DNA from: Evtepia sp.
Lineage (GTDB): Bacteria > Bacillota > Clostridia > Oscillospirales > Oscillospiraceae
NCBI GenBank assembly: GCA_020025735.1
Contig: JAHHRP010000105.1
Span: 1-6,236 of the forward strand
Length of the DNA: 6,236 bases
Direction of reading: 5' to 3'
In this document: piece after piece, positions 1 to 5,470 of the stretch
Position numbering within the stretch: position 1 is the first letter of the stretch
Layout: the number at the start of each line of letters is the position of its first letter
Position numbers and translations under genes: made by a program
Notes under the pieces: generated by a model
Told to the model about the DNA's origin: nothing
Databases searched by the model: none
Seen by the model: only the letters and a program-made list of their open reading frames with translations

Positions 1-485
1 GCCAAGGTCTGCTGGGCAGCGGACTGGAACTCCCGATTGCCTGCCTTCAGTTCCTCCAGACACTTGAGGTGGGCCGAGAGTTTGTCGGCAGCTTTTACAA
101 GGGCCAGCACCTCTGGGTCCGCTTCCTCCAGCAGGGCGGAGAAGGCAGGGCGGAGGGCTTGGGGGAGCATGGCAGTGAGCTGCCGAGCAGCGTCATGCTC
201 CACAGCTTTGTAAGCGCTCTGGATGGCAGGATTTGCGTACTTGACTGGGGTGGGCAGATCACCGGTGAAGATCTCCGGTGCATCGTGGTACAGGGCTACG
301 GCAGCCACCCGGCCGGGGTCGATTGTGCCGCCGAACTGATCCCGGCGAATGACCGCCAGGGCGTGGGCCAGCACGGCCACCATGTGGGAGTGTTCCTGAA
401 TGTTTTCCTGTACCGTGTTTCGCATTAGCCCCCAGCGGCCAATGTAGCGCATCCGGGCGATGTAGGCAAAAAAGGCGTGGGCCAT
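1..485 (-). CDS. yfbR: YfbR-type HD-domain 5'-deoxynucleotidase (3' end off the window)
   Basis: Predicted cytosolic metal-dependent phosphohydrolase that removes the 5'-phosphate from deoxyribonucleoside monophosphates. The minus frame reads from an ATG at 485-483 through 161 codons without a stop and runs off the left edge; E. coli YfbR is about 199 residues, so roughly the last 40 are missing. The match to YfbR is close along the whole length: an N-terminal HAFFAYIARMRYIGRW block, LMRN at 20-23, QEHSHM with metal ligand His32, the HD pair His67-Asp68 in LYHDAPE, TGDLPTPVKY at 74-83, and a distal Asp134 in KAADKL followed by AHLKCLEEL and AGNxEF. The start is supported by GGGAGGA (plus 495-501) nine bases upstream and by alignment to the family N terminus. 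It diverges from the mtaB-thyA-folA operon, whose products also handle dTMP. Family assignment is firm; exact substrate preference is inferred. Confidence 0.93.
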   Translation of the reverse strand, partial: MAHAFFAYIARMRYIGRWGLMRNTVQENIQEHSHMVAVLAHALAVIRRDQFGGTIDPGRVAAVALYHDAPEIFTGDLPTPVKYANPAIQSAYKAVEHDAARQLTAMLPQALRPAFSALLEEADPEVLALVKAADKLSAHLKCLEELKAGNREFQSAAQQTL

Positions 486-515
486 GGGGTGATGTCCTCC
501 CTCACAAAAACCTCT

Positions 516-563
516 TTTTTCAGGGACAAAATTGGGATAAGGGGCACGATTCCCCCTGAAAAA
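516..563. repeat. Inverted repeat in the divergent intergenic region
   Basis: TTTTTCAGGG at 516-525 is matched by its exact reverse complement CCCTGAAAAA at 554-563, with 28 bases between. A smaller GGGG/CCCC pairing (541-544 with 552-555) lies inside it. It sits between the deoxynucleotidase RBS and the promoter pair. It would therefore fall largely in the deoxynucleotidase leader and just upstream of the operon promoter. It could be an operator or a leader hairpin; it lacks the U-tract of an intrinsic terminator. Confidence 0.5.
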
Positions 564-566
564 TTT

Positions 567-594
567 AGTTTACCCGTCCCAAGATTTGTGTTAA
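567..594 (-). promoter_or_regulatory. Candidate promoter for the deoxynucleotidase gene
   Basis: Read on the minus strand, TTAACA (plus 589-594) and TAAACT (plus 567-572) are separated by 16 bases, matching the sigma-70/sigma-A -35 and -10 consensus at 5/6 and 4/6. Transcription would start near 560 and leave a leader of about 75 bases before the ATG at 485. It overlaps the candidate plus-strand promoter, so the two would compete. Called from consensus only. Confidence 0.35.
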
Positions 595-597
595 GAT
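569..597 (+). promoter_or_regulatory. Candidate promoter of the mtaB-thyA-folA operon
   Basis: TTTACC (569-574) and TAAGAT (592-597) are separated by exactly 17 bases, and a TG dinucleotide one base before the -10 (589-590) makes it an extended -10 element. Each hexamer matches consensus at 4/6. Predicted start is near 604, giving a leader of about 64 bases. No other pair of comparable quality was seen between 486 and 667. Consensus-based inference. Confidence 0.45.
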
Positions 598-667
598 ATG
601 GTCATGAATAACACATTATAACAGACTTTTTCGCAAAAGAAAAGGTTTTTTCCAAAGGAGGAAGACG

Positions 668-1969
668 ATGCGCTTTGCCATCCACACCCTGGGGTGCAAG
701 GTCAACCAGTACGAGAGTCAGGCCATGGAAGAACTGCTGCTGGCCCGAGGGCACACCTTGGTGCCTTTTGAGGCGCAGGCTGAGGCTTACATCATTAACA
801 GCTGTACCGTTACCGCCACCAGCGACAAAAAATCCCGTCAGGCCCTGCGACAGGTGCGCCGTCGCGCACCGGAGGCCATCATTGCCCTGTGCGGCTGCTA
901 CCCCCAGGTCTCCCCAGCCCAGGCATCGGCCCTGGAAGCCGACCTCATCGGCGGCACCGGGGACCGGCAGGGATTTTTGACCCTGCTGGAAGAACTGGCG
1001 CAGGACCGAAAGCGGCAGGTGGTGTTGGACGATCCCTTCCGCCGCAAGACATTTGAGGTCCTTCCTGCCGGGGGCTTGGAGGGGCGGACCCGTGCCATGC
1101 TCAAGGCAGAGGACGGCTGCACCAATTTCTGTACCTATTGTATTATTCCTTATGCAAGGGGGGCGGTGCGGTCCCTGCCTCTGGACCAGGCAGCAGAGGA
1201 AGCGGCCCGACTGGCAGGAGCAGGATACCGGGAACTGGTCCTCACAGGCATTGAGCTGTCTGGCTATGGGCGGGATCTGCCAGGCAGACCCTCCTTGGCG
1301 GCACTCATTGAGAGGGTATGTCAGGCGGCACCGGGCCTGCGGGTGCGGTTAGGATCTTTGGAGCCACGAACGGTTACGGAGGAATTTTGCCATCGGTTGG
1401 CGGCCCTGCCCAATCTGTGTCCCCACTTCCACCTCTCCCTGCAAAGTGGCTGTGATACCGTTCTGGCGCGGATGGGGCGCAAGTATACCACCCAGGAATA
1501 CCTCCAGGCTGCGGCTTTGCTGCGGGCTGCATTTGACCGCCCTGCCCTCACAACGGATTTGATCGTGGGCTTTCCAGGGGAGACAGAGGAGGAGTTTCAA
1601 ACGACCCTTGCCTTCCTCCCAGGCTGCGGCTTTGCCCGGATGCACATTTTCCCCTATTCCCGACGGCAGGGGACCCCAGCGGCGGCGATGCCGAATCAGA
1701 TTTCAAACGAGGAGAAGGCCAAGCGTGCCCATCGGGCCAGCGCGGTGGCGCAGACCATGGAGCGGGACTGGCTGCGTCAATGGGTGGGTCAGACCATCCC
1801 CGTCCTCTTTGAGGAGGAGAAGGAGGGGGCTTGGCGGGGCTATGGGCCGCAATATATGGAGGTGCGGGTGCAGGGAGAAGATCTCCACAACCGCATCCTT
1901 CCCGTTACCATCACCGCGGCCGGGAGCGAGATGCTGTACGGCCAGTACCAGGAGGAGGAGAAGGGATGA
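668..1969 (+). CDS. mtaB: tRNA threonylcarbamoyladenosine methylthiotransferase MtaB
   Basis: Radical-SAM enzyme that adds a methylthio group to t6A at position 37 of ANN-decoding tRNAs (giving ms2t6A), stabilising codon-anticodon pairing. 433 residues, close to B. subtilis MtaB/YqeV. The N-terminal UPF0004 domain carries three cluster-ligand cysteines: Cys10 in TLGCKVNQYES, Cys46 in NSCTVT and Cys77 in CGCYPQ. The radical-SAM core has CxxxCxxC at Cys151, Cys155 and Cys158, followed by IIPYARG and the MtaB-like LTGIELSGYG. LQSGCDTVLARMGRKYT and DLIVGFPGETEEEF complete the core, and a short TRAM-like tail follows from about residue 375. KVNQYES and TGIELSxYG favour MtaB over MiaB or RimO. AAAGGAGG at 654-661, six bases from the ATG, fixes the start. 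It is the first gene of the operon, and its stop overlaps the thyA start. Confidence 0.94.
   Translation: MRFAIHTLGCKVNQYESQAMEELLLARGHTLVPFEAQAEAYIINSCTVTATSDKKSRQALRQVRRRAPEAIIALCGCYPQVSPAQASALEADLIGGTGDRQGFLTLLEELAQDRKRQVVLDDPFRRKTFEVLPAGGLEGRTRAMLKAEDGCTNFCTYCIIPYARGAVRSLPLDQAAEEAARLAGAGYRELVLTGIELSGYGRDLPGRPSLAALIERVCQAAPGLRVRLGSLEPRTVTEEFCHRLAALPNLCPHFHLSLQSGCDTVLARMGRKYTTQEYLQAAALLRAAFDRPALTTDLIVGFPGETEEEFQTTLAFLPGCGFARMHIFPYSRRQGTPAAAMPNQISNEEKAKRAHRASAVAQTMERDWLRQWVGQTIPVLFEEEKEGAWRGYGPQYMEVRVQGEDLHNRILPVTITAAGSEMLYGQYQEEEKG
1950..1959 (+). promoter_or_regulatory. thyA ribosome binding site inside the mtaB coding end
   Basis: GGAGGAGGAG lies six bases before the ATG at 1966, within the last codons of mtaB, where it also encodes the run of glutamates near its C terminus. 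It decides the thyA start in favour of 1966 over an in-frame ATG at 1831. Together with the ATGA overlap it points to translational coupling. Confidence 0.8.
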
Positions 1970-2796
1970 GCAAAGCAGATGAACAGTTTCTTCAAAACTG
2001 CCGGGAGATTTTGGACAGAGGGACCTGGGATACCGACCTTCCCGTTCGGCCCCGGTGGGAGGATGGGACCCCTGCCCACACGATAAAGTGCTTTGGGCTG
2101 GTCAATCGGTATGATTTGCGCCAGGAGTTTCCCATCCAGACCATCCGGCGAATGTATTGGAAGAGTGCTGTGGATGAACTGTTGTGGATCTGGCAAAAGA
2201 AATCCAACAACGTCCGGGACCTGTCCACGGGCATCTGGGATGCCTGGGCAGATGCCGATGGATCCATCGGTAAGGCGTATGGGTATCAGCTGGGGGTGAA
2301 GCACCACTATCCCGAGGGGGACATGGACCAGGTGGACCGGGTGCTGTACGACTTAAAGCACAACCCCTCTTCCCGGCGGATCTTGACCAACTTGTACAAT
2401 CACCACGATTTAAGTGAAATGGCGCTGTATCCCTGTGCGTATTCCATGACCTTCAACGTCACAGGAAAGACCCTCAACGCCATTCTCCATCAGCGGTCCC
2501 AGGATATGCTCACCGCCAACGGGTGGAACGTGATGCAGTATGCAGTCCTGGTGTATATGCTGGCGCAGGTGTCGGGGCTGGAAGCAGGGGAGCTAATCCA
2601 TGTCATCGCAGATGCCCATATTTACGACCGCCATGTGCCCATCGTGGAGGAGCTGCTTACCCGTACGCCTTACCCGGCGCCCAAGGTTTGGCTGGACCCT
2701 TCTGTGACGGATTTTTATTCCTTTACAACGGATAGCGTTCGGCTGGAGGGATACCAATGCCACCCGCTGGCAGAGAAGATCCCCGTGGCCATTTGA
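1966..2796 (+). CDS. thyA: Thymidylate synthase, Firmicutes-type ThyA variant
   Basis: Converts dUMP and 5,10-methylene-tetrahydrofolate to dTMP and dihydrofolate. 276 residues from the ATG at 1966 (an upstream in-frame ATG lies deep in mtaB and lacks family homology). Catalytic Cys157 is in LYPC. The phosphate-binding SRR is at 136-138 and QRS at 176-178. Asp180, Asn188, His218 and Tyr220 correspond to E. coli D169, N177, H207 and Y209, and the C-terminal PVAI is intact. E. coli ThyA aligns with a constant offset of 11 through the active site. The usual LGLPF between Asp180 and Asn188 is replaced by TANGW, and the N-terminal arm has WEDGTPAHTIKCFG instead of the DRTGTG type. As I recall, these are shared by a clostridial ThyA group, so the enzyme is probably active. 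It overlaps mtaB by 4 bases and precedes folA by 13. Confidence 0.95.
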   Translation: MSKADEQFLQNCREILDRGTWDTDLPVRPRWEDGTPAHTIKCFGLVNRYDLRQEFPIQTIRRMYWKSAVDELLWIWQKKSNNVRDLSTGIWDAWADADGSIGKAYGYQLGVKHHYPEGDMDQVDRVLYDLKHNPSSRRILTNLYNHHDLSEMALYPCAYSMTFNVTGKTLNAILHQRSQDMLTANGWNVMQYAVLVYMLAQVSGLEAGELIHVIADAHIYDRHVPIVEELLTRTPYPAPKVWLDPSVTDFYSFTTDSVRLEGYQCHPLAEKIPVAI

Positions 2797-2809
2797 GGAG
2801 GGACGTGCC

Positions 2810-3295
2810 ATGAATCTGATCGTTGCCGTAGACTCTGCCTGGGCCATCGGACGGGAGGGGGACCAGTTGTGTTACATCCCGCCTGATCTGAAGCGCTTCC
2901 AGCGCCGGACCACCGGGCACCCGGTGCTGTTGGGGCGCAAGACGCTGGCGACGTTCCCAGGAGGACGACCGCTGAAGAAACGGCGAAACCTGATCCTCTC
3001 CCGGGACCCGGCCTTTGCGCCGGAGGGGGGAGAGATCTATGGGACGTTATCCGCTGCCTTGGCCGCTGCGCCGGAGGACACGTTTGTGATTGGGGGTGCC
3101 TCGGTGTACCAGCAGACGCTGGCTCAGTGCGACACGGCCTATGTGACCAAGATCCATACCACCTTTCCTGGGGCAGACCGCTTCTTTCCCAATCTGGACC
3201 AGGACCCGGCATGGGAGGTGGCAGAGGAGGAAGGCCCTTATGTGTGGGGGGCATTTGCCTACACCTACTATACCTATCAGAGGAGGCAGCGCTGA
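2810..3295 (+). CDS. folA: Dihydrofolate reductase
   Basis: NADPH-dependent reduction of dihydrofolate to tetrahydrofolate, regenerating the cofactor oxidised by ThyA encoded just upstream. 161 residues, the usual single-domain length. Visible family features are the N-terminal strand MNLIVAVD, the acidic catalytic residue Asp26 in IPPDLKRF (E. coli D27), and GRKT at 42-45. GGRPL, RRNLILSR, the dinucleotide-binding VIGGASVY (Gly95-Gly96) and Thr113 in YVTKI follow. The conserved Trp of the M20 loop (E. coli W22, usually LPW) is Cys21 here (QLCYIPPD). GAGGAGGG at 2795-2802 overlaps the thyA stop and lies seven bases before the ATG, so thyA and folA are surely co-transcribed. No clear intrinsic terminator follows. 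Confidence 0.95.
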   Translation: MNLIVAVDSAWAIGREGDQLCYIPPDLKRFQRRTTGHPVLLGRKTLATFPGGRPLKKRRNLILSRDPAFAPEGGEIYGTLSAALAAAPEDTFVIGGASVYQQTLAQCDTAYVTKIHTTFPGADRFFPNLDQDPAWEVAEEEGPYVWGAFAYTYYTYQRRQR

Positions 3296-3357
3296 CGGGC
3301 GCAGGATGAGAAAAGGATACAGGTAGTTTTCTCTGGTATGCAGCCGCCGGAAATCCC

Positions 3358-3386
3358 TTGTTTTTCTGGAGGAAGCGGGGTACAAT
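3358..3386 (+). promoter_or_regulatory. Candidate promoter of the LuxR-type regulator gene
   Basis: TTGTTT (3358-3363) and TACAAT (3381-3386) are separated by exactly 17 bases; the -10 matches consensus at 5/6, the -35 at 3/6. Predicted start is near 3393, about 26 bases before the ATG at 3419. An upstream in-frame ATG at 3338 would lie outside this transcript, so the promoter also argues for the shorter protein. Confidence 0.55.
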
Positions 3387-3406
3387 CAAGAAAAGCATCT
3401 GTTGCT

Positions 3407-3412
3407 GGGAGG
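3407..3412 (+). promoter_or_regulatory. Ribosome binding site deciding the regulator start
   Basis: GGGAGG ends six bases before the ATG at 3419. The alternative in-frame ATG at 3338 has no purine-rich Shine-Dalgarno sequence at a proper distance, so 3419 is preferred. Confidence 0.7.
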
Positions 3413-3418
3413 TGTGGT

Positions 3419-4177
3419 ATGGAAAAGAACGATTTTCTGCTTTATAATGAGATCATTTACCACATCCACACCAGCAAGGATATGGATGATTTGAAGCGGT
3501 CTATCCTGGCTCAGGTCAAGCATATCATTCCCTATACCTATGGCAGTTTCATCACGGTGGACATAGACCCGGAGACGCAAACCATCCACCATCGGGACCC
3601 ATTCTGCCTGCCCGATTCCTTTACACCGCTGGAGGAAGCCTGGATTGCCCAGGACTATTTGGATGAAAGCCTATGGGTCAGCCACGCCCCGGAATCCATC
3701 GTGATTCGGAGCAGTGATCTCAACGGGGAGGGCTGGCTGCAAAGCCCGCTTTTCTGCCAGCTGTATCAGCAGTATGACATCTATGATACCTTGAGTGTGA
3801 ATCTGGCCTATGACCATCAGGTGATGGCCCTCATGACGTTCTATCGCACCCGGTCCGACGGAACCTTTACCGATGAAGAGGCCTTCTATCTTCGTGCCCT
3901 GGCCCGACACATCAACTATGCCTACTATACCATGAGCCATCAAGTGGCACAATCCTCTGGCCCGGCTCGAACCATGGAGGAAATTGTGGCGGCCTACGGC
4001 CTCACCCGTCGGGAAACAGAGGTGTTATCCCTGGTGTTCCAGGGACGGAACAACGAGGAGATCCTGGCAAAGCTCACGATTTCCCGGAACACGCTGCTCA
4101 AGCATCTGCAAAACCTCTATCGCAAGTGCGCGGTATCCTCCCGGTGGGAGTTGCTGAAGTTGAAGAATGGAATATAA
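3419..4177 (+). CDS. LuxR-family transcriptional regulator with an unassigned N-terminal sensor domain
   Basis: Probable DNA-binding regulator of 252 residues. The C-terminal LuxR/GerE helix-turn-helix occupies about 194-250: YGLTRRETEVLSLVFQGRNN, then EEILAKLTISRNTLLKHLQNL, and RKCAVSSRWELLKL. The hallmark pattern LTxRExEVL and the recognition helix ISRNTLLKHLQNLYRK are clear. Residues about 20-170 form a soluble mixed alpha/beta region, perhaps GAF-like (YGSFITVDIDPETQTIH; the aromatic-rich tail RHINYAYYTM). I cannot assign a ligand. There is no receiver-domain phosphorylation site and no membrane segment, so it is not an obvious two-component response regulator. It has its own promoter, lies 123 bases after folA and ends at a strong terminator, so it is probably a single-gene unit. 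Its target is unknown; relevance to the neighbouring genes is not shown by the sequence. Confidence 0.85.
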   Translation: MEKNDFLLYNEIIYHIHTSKDMDDLKRSILAQVKHIIPYTYGSFITVDIDPETQTIHHRDPFCLPDSFTPLEEAWIAQDYLDESLWVSHAPESIVIRSSDLNGEGWLQSPLFCQLYQQYDIYDTLSVNLAYDHQVMALMTFYRTRSDGTFTDEEAFYLRALARHINYAYYTMSHQVAQSSGPARTMEEIVAAYGLTRRETEVLSLVFQGRNNEEILAKLTISRNTLLKHLQNLYRKCAVSSRWELLKLKNGI

Positions 4178-4183
4178 ATGAAT

Positions 4184-4230
4184 AAAAAAACATGGACCTC
4201 TGTCATCTTGGCAGAGGTCCATGTTTTTTT
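4184..4230. terminator. Bidirectional intrinsic terminator between convergent genes
   Basis: A perfect 19-bp inverted repeat (4184-4202 with 4212-4230) surrounds a 9-base loop. Its 12-bp core CATGGACCTCTG is flanked by A7 on the left and T7 on the right, so a U-tract follows the hairpin in either direction. It begins six bases after the regulator stop codon (4175-4177) and ends 17 bases from the amidohydrolase stop codon (4248-4250, minus strand), so it can end both convergent transcripts. Confidence 0.95.
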
Positions 4231-4247
4231 GCGGAACACAGAAGGGA

Positions 4248-5342
4248 TCAAAATTTTGCTGCGAGTTCCTTCCAAAAGGCAGATCCGGCGGCCAGAATGG
4301 ATTCATCAAAAGAAAAGTCATCTGCGTGAAGGGCGGGGGAAGGACCGCATCCCAGAAAGAAAAATAGGGCGGGCAGGTGGCGCTGGTACCAGGAGAAGTC
4401 CTCGGAAATCATCACCGGCTCTGCCAGCTCCTCAAAGGCGATCCCCTGGGCACGAACCTGCTCGTAAAGATCATCCGGGTTCCAGACGGCGGGATAGCCG
4501 TCGTTGGTGTCAACGGACACCTGACAGCCGGTTTCGGCTTCTACCTCTTTGGCGATGGTCCGCAGGCCCTCTTGCAGCCCAAAGAAAACCTCGTCCTGGA
4601 AGGCCCGCAGACTGCCCAGGAGCAAGGTTTTGCCGCTGACGGCGTTGCGGACCGTACCGCTTTCCATCCGCCCAAATTTCAGCAGGCGGTAGAGGTTGGG
4701 GGACAGGGAAGCCTCCAAAGCCACTGCCCGGCGGTAGAATTCCACCCCGGCAGCCAAGGCATCCAGCCCCTCCTGGGCTTTGGCGATGTGGCTGGAACGA
4801 CCAGTGATGGTGACGGAGACCTCGCAGGAGCGGCTCATTAACTCCCGCTTTCGGGAGGCGATCACGCCCGCTGGAAGTGCAGGCCATAGATGCAGACCAA
4901 AGACGCATCGGACCCCATGGGCCTCCAGCACACCGCTCTGGCACAGATCTTTGGCACCTCCAGTGGTTTCTTCTGCTGGCTGGAAGAGGAGAAGGACATT
5001 GTGAGGCAGGTCATTCTGTTCGTTCAACCACACCGCCAAATCCAAGACCATGGCCATGTGGGCATCGTGGCCGCAAGCGTGCATCTTACCAGGGTGGAGG
5101 GAGGAAAAGGGAAGGGCGGTTTTTTCTTGAATGGGTAAGGCATCCGCATCGCTGCGAAAAGCGATGGCATCGGGCTTGCCAAAGTCAAAAAAGGCGCACA
5201 GGGAGCCAGGGATGGGGGAGGACAAGGTACAACCCAAGGGGGTCAGCACGGTGCGGAGATAGGCCATGGTTTTTGGCAGATCCCGGTCCAGTTCAGGGAT
5301 CTGGTGGAGGGCTTGGCGGTAGTGGATCACATTTTGCGTCAT
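4248..5342 (-). CDS. M20-family amidohydrolase, probable N-acetyldiaminopimelate deacetylase
   Basis: Binuclear-metal amidohydrolase, 364 residues. Divergence from dapH suggests it removes acetate from N-acetyl-LL-diaminopimelate in the acetylase branch of lysine and peptidoglycan precursor synthesis, like B. subtilis YkuR (about 374 residues). Family signatures are LHQIPELD at 12-19, FRSDADALPIQEKT at 62-75, MHACGHDAHM with ligands Cys90 and His92, and FQPAEETTGGA with Glu124-Glu125. GLHLWP with His151, SEDFSWY at 313-319 and the C-terminal LHADDF with His339 follow. The lid/dimerisation domain reads GRSSHIAKAQEGLDA, unlike the more common GGHAAxP. The frame stays open back into dapH. The ATG at 5342 is chosen because homologues begin about ten residues before HQIPE and AGGAAGG (plus 5352-5358) lies nine bases upstream. 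M20 membership is secure. The substrate is inferred; another N-acyl-amino-acid hydrolase is the main alternative. Confidence 0.9.
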   Translation of the reverse strand: MTQNVIHYRQALHQIPELDRDLPKTMAYLRTVLTPLGCTLSSPIPGSLCAFFDFGKPDAIAFRSDADALPIQEKTALPFSSLHPGKMHACGHDAHMAMVLDLAVWLNEQNDLPHNVLLLFQPAEETTGGAKDLCQSGVLEAHGVRCVFGLHLWPALPAGVIASRKRELMSRSCEVSVTITGRSSHIAKAQEGLDALAAGVEFYRRAVALEASLSPNLYRLLKFGRMESGTVRNAVSGKTLLLGSLRAFQDEVFFGLQEGLRTIAKEVEAETGCQVSVDTNDGYPAVWNPDDLYEQVRAQGIAFEELAEPVMISEDFSWYQRHLPALFFFLGCGPSPALHADDFSFDESILAAGSAFWKELAAKF

Positions 5343-5389
5343 AGTGTACAACCTTCCTGCCCCAAAGGGGGCGCTGATGAAATGAAAAG

Positions 5390-5402
5390 AGAGGATTCCT
5401 CT
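5390..5402. repeat. 13-base odd palindrome upstream of the dapH promoter
   Basis: AGAGGATTCCTCT is a perfect inverted repeat with 6-base arms around a single central T. It ends two bases before the candidate -35 of dapH (5405) and lies in the leader or promoter region of the divergent amidohydrolase. Its position and symmetry would suit a dimeric regulator, but it is short enough to occur by chance. Confidence 0.4.
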
Positions 5403-5404
5403 GC

Positions 5405-5433
5405 TTGCGCGGGGGAAGAAAAAATGGTATACT
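5405..5433 (+). promoter_or_regulatory. Candidate promoter of dapH
   Basis: TTGCGC (5405-5410) and TATACT (5428-5433) are separated by exactly 17 bases, with a TG at 5425-5426 forming an extended -10. The -10 matches consensus at 5/6. Transcription would start near 5440, about 30 bases before the ATG, leaving too little room for a lysine riboswitch. I could not find an equally good promoter for the divergent amidohydrolase. Confidence 0.6.
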
Positions 5434-5470
5434 GCCTGCATCTTAGAAACACCCCAAAGGAGGCCTCTGC

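Noticed and set aside
69..428. Plus-strand open frame of 119 codons
   Set aside because: It is antisense to the deoxynucleotidase gene, whose minus-strand reading matches YfbR throughout; the plus frame has no recognisable protein features.
1831..1965. 45-codon N-terminal extension of thyA
   Set aside because: It lies in mtaB coding sequence in another frame, has no ThyA homology, and a strong RBS precedes the ATG at 1966.
3308..3333. GAGAAAA/TTTTCTC inverted repeat after folA as a terminator
   Set aside because: Only 7 bp, mostly A-T, with a 12-base loop and no following U-tract; too weak to call.
2715..3398. Minus-strand open frame of 227 codons opposite folA
   Set aside because: Low-complexity Pro/Ser/Arg-rich product that mirrors the codon bias of folA; no credible domain or RBS.
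3338..3418. 27-codon upstream extension of the LuxR-type regulator
   Set aside because: No Shine-Dalgarno sequence, and it would begin upstream of the predicted promoter; the ATG at 3419 has GGGAGG at good spacing.
4178..4639. Plus-strand open frame starting directly after the regulator stop
   Set aside because: It runs through the perfect bidirectional terminator and is antisense to the amidohydrolase; the Arg/Pro-rich product has no domain.
5343..5470. Lysine riboswitch upstream of dapH
   Set aside because: The predicted leader is about 30 bases, far too short for the lysine aptamer, and no conserved aptamer structure is visible.
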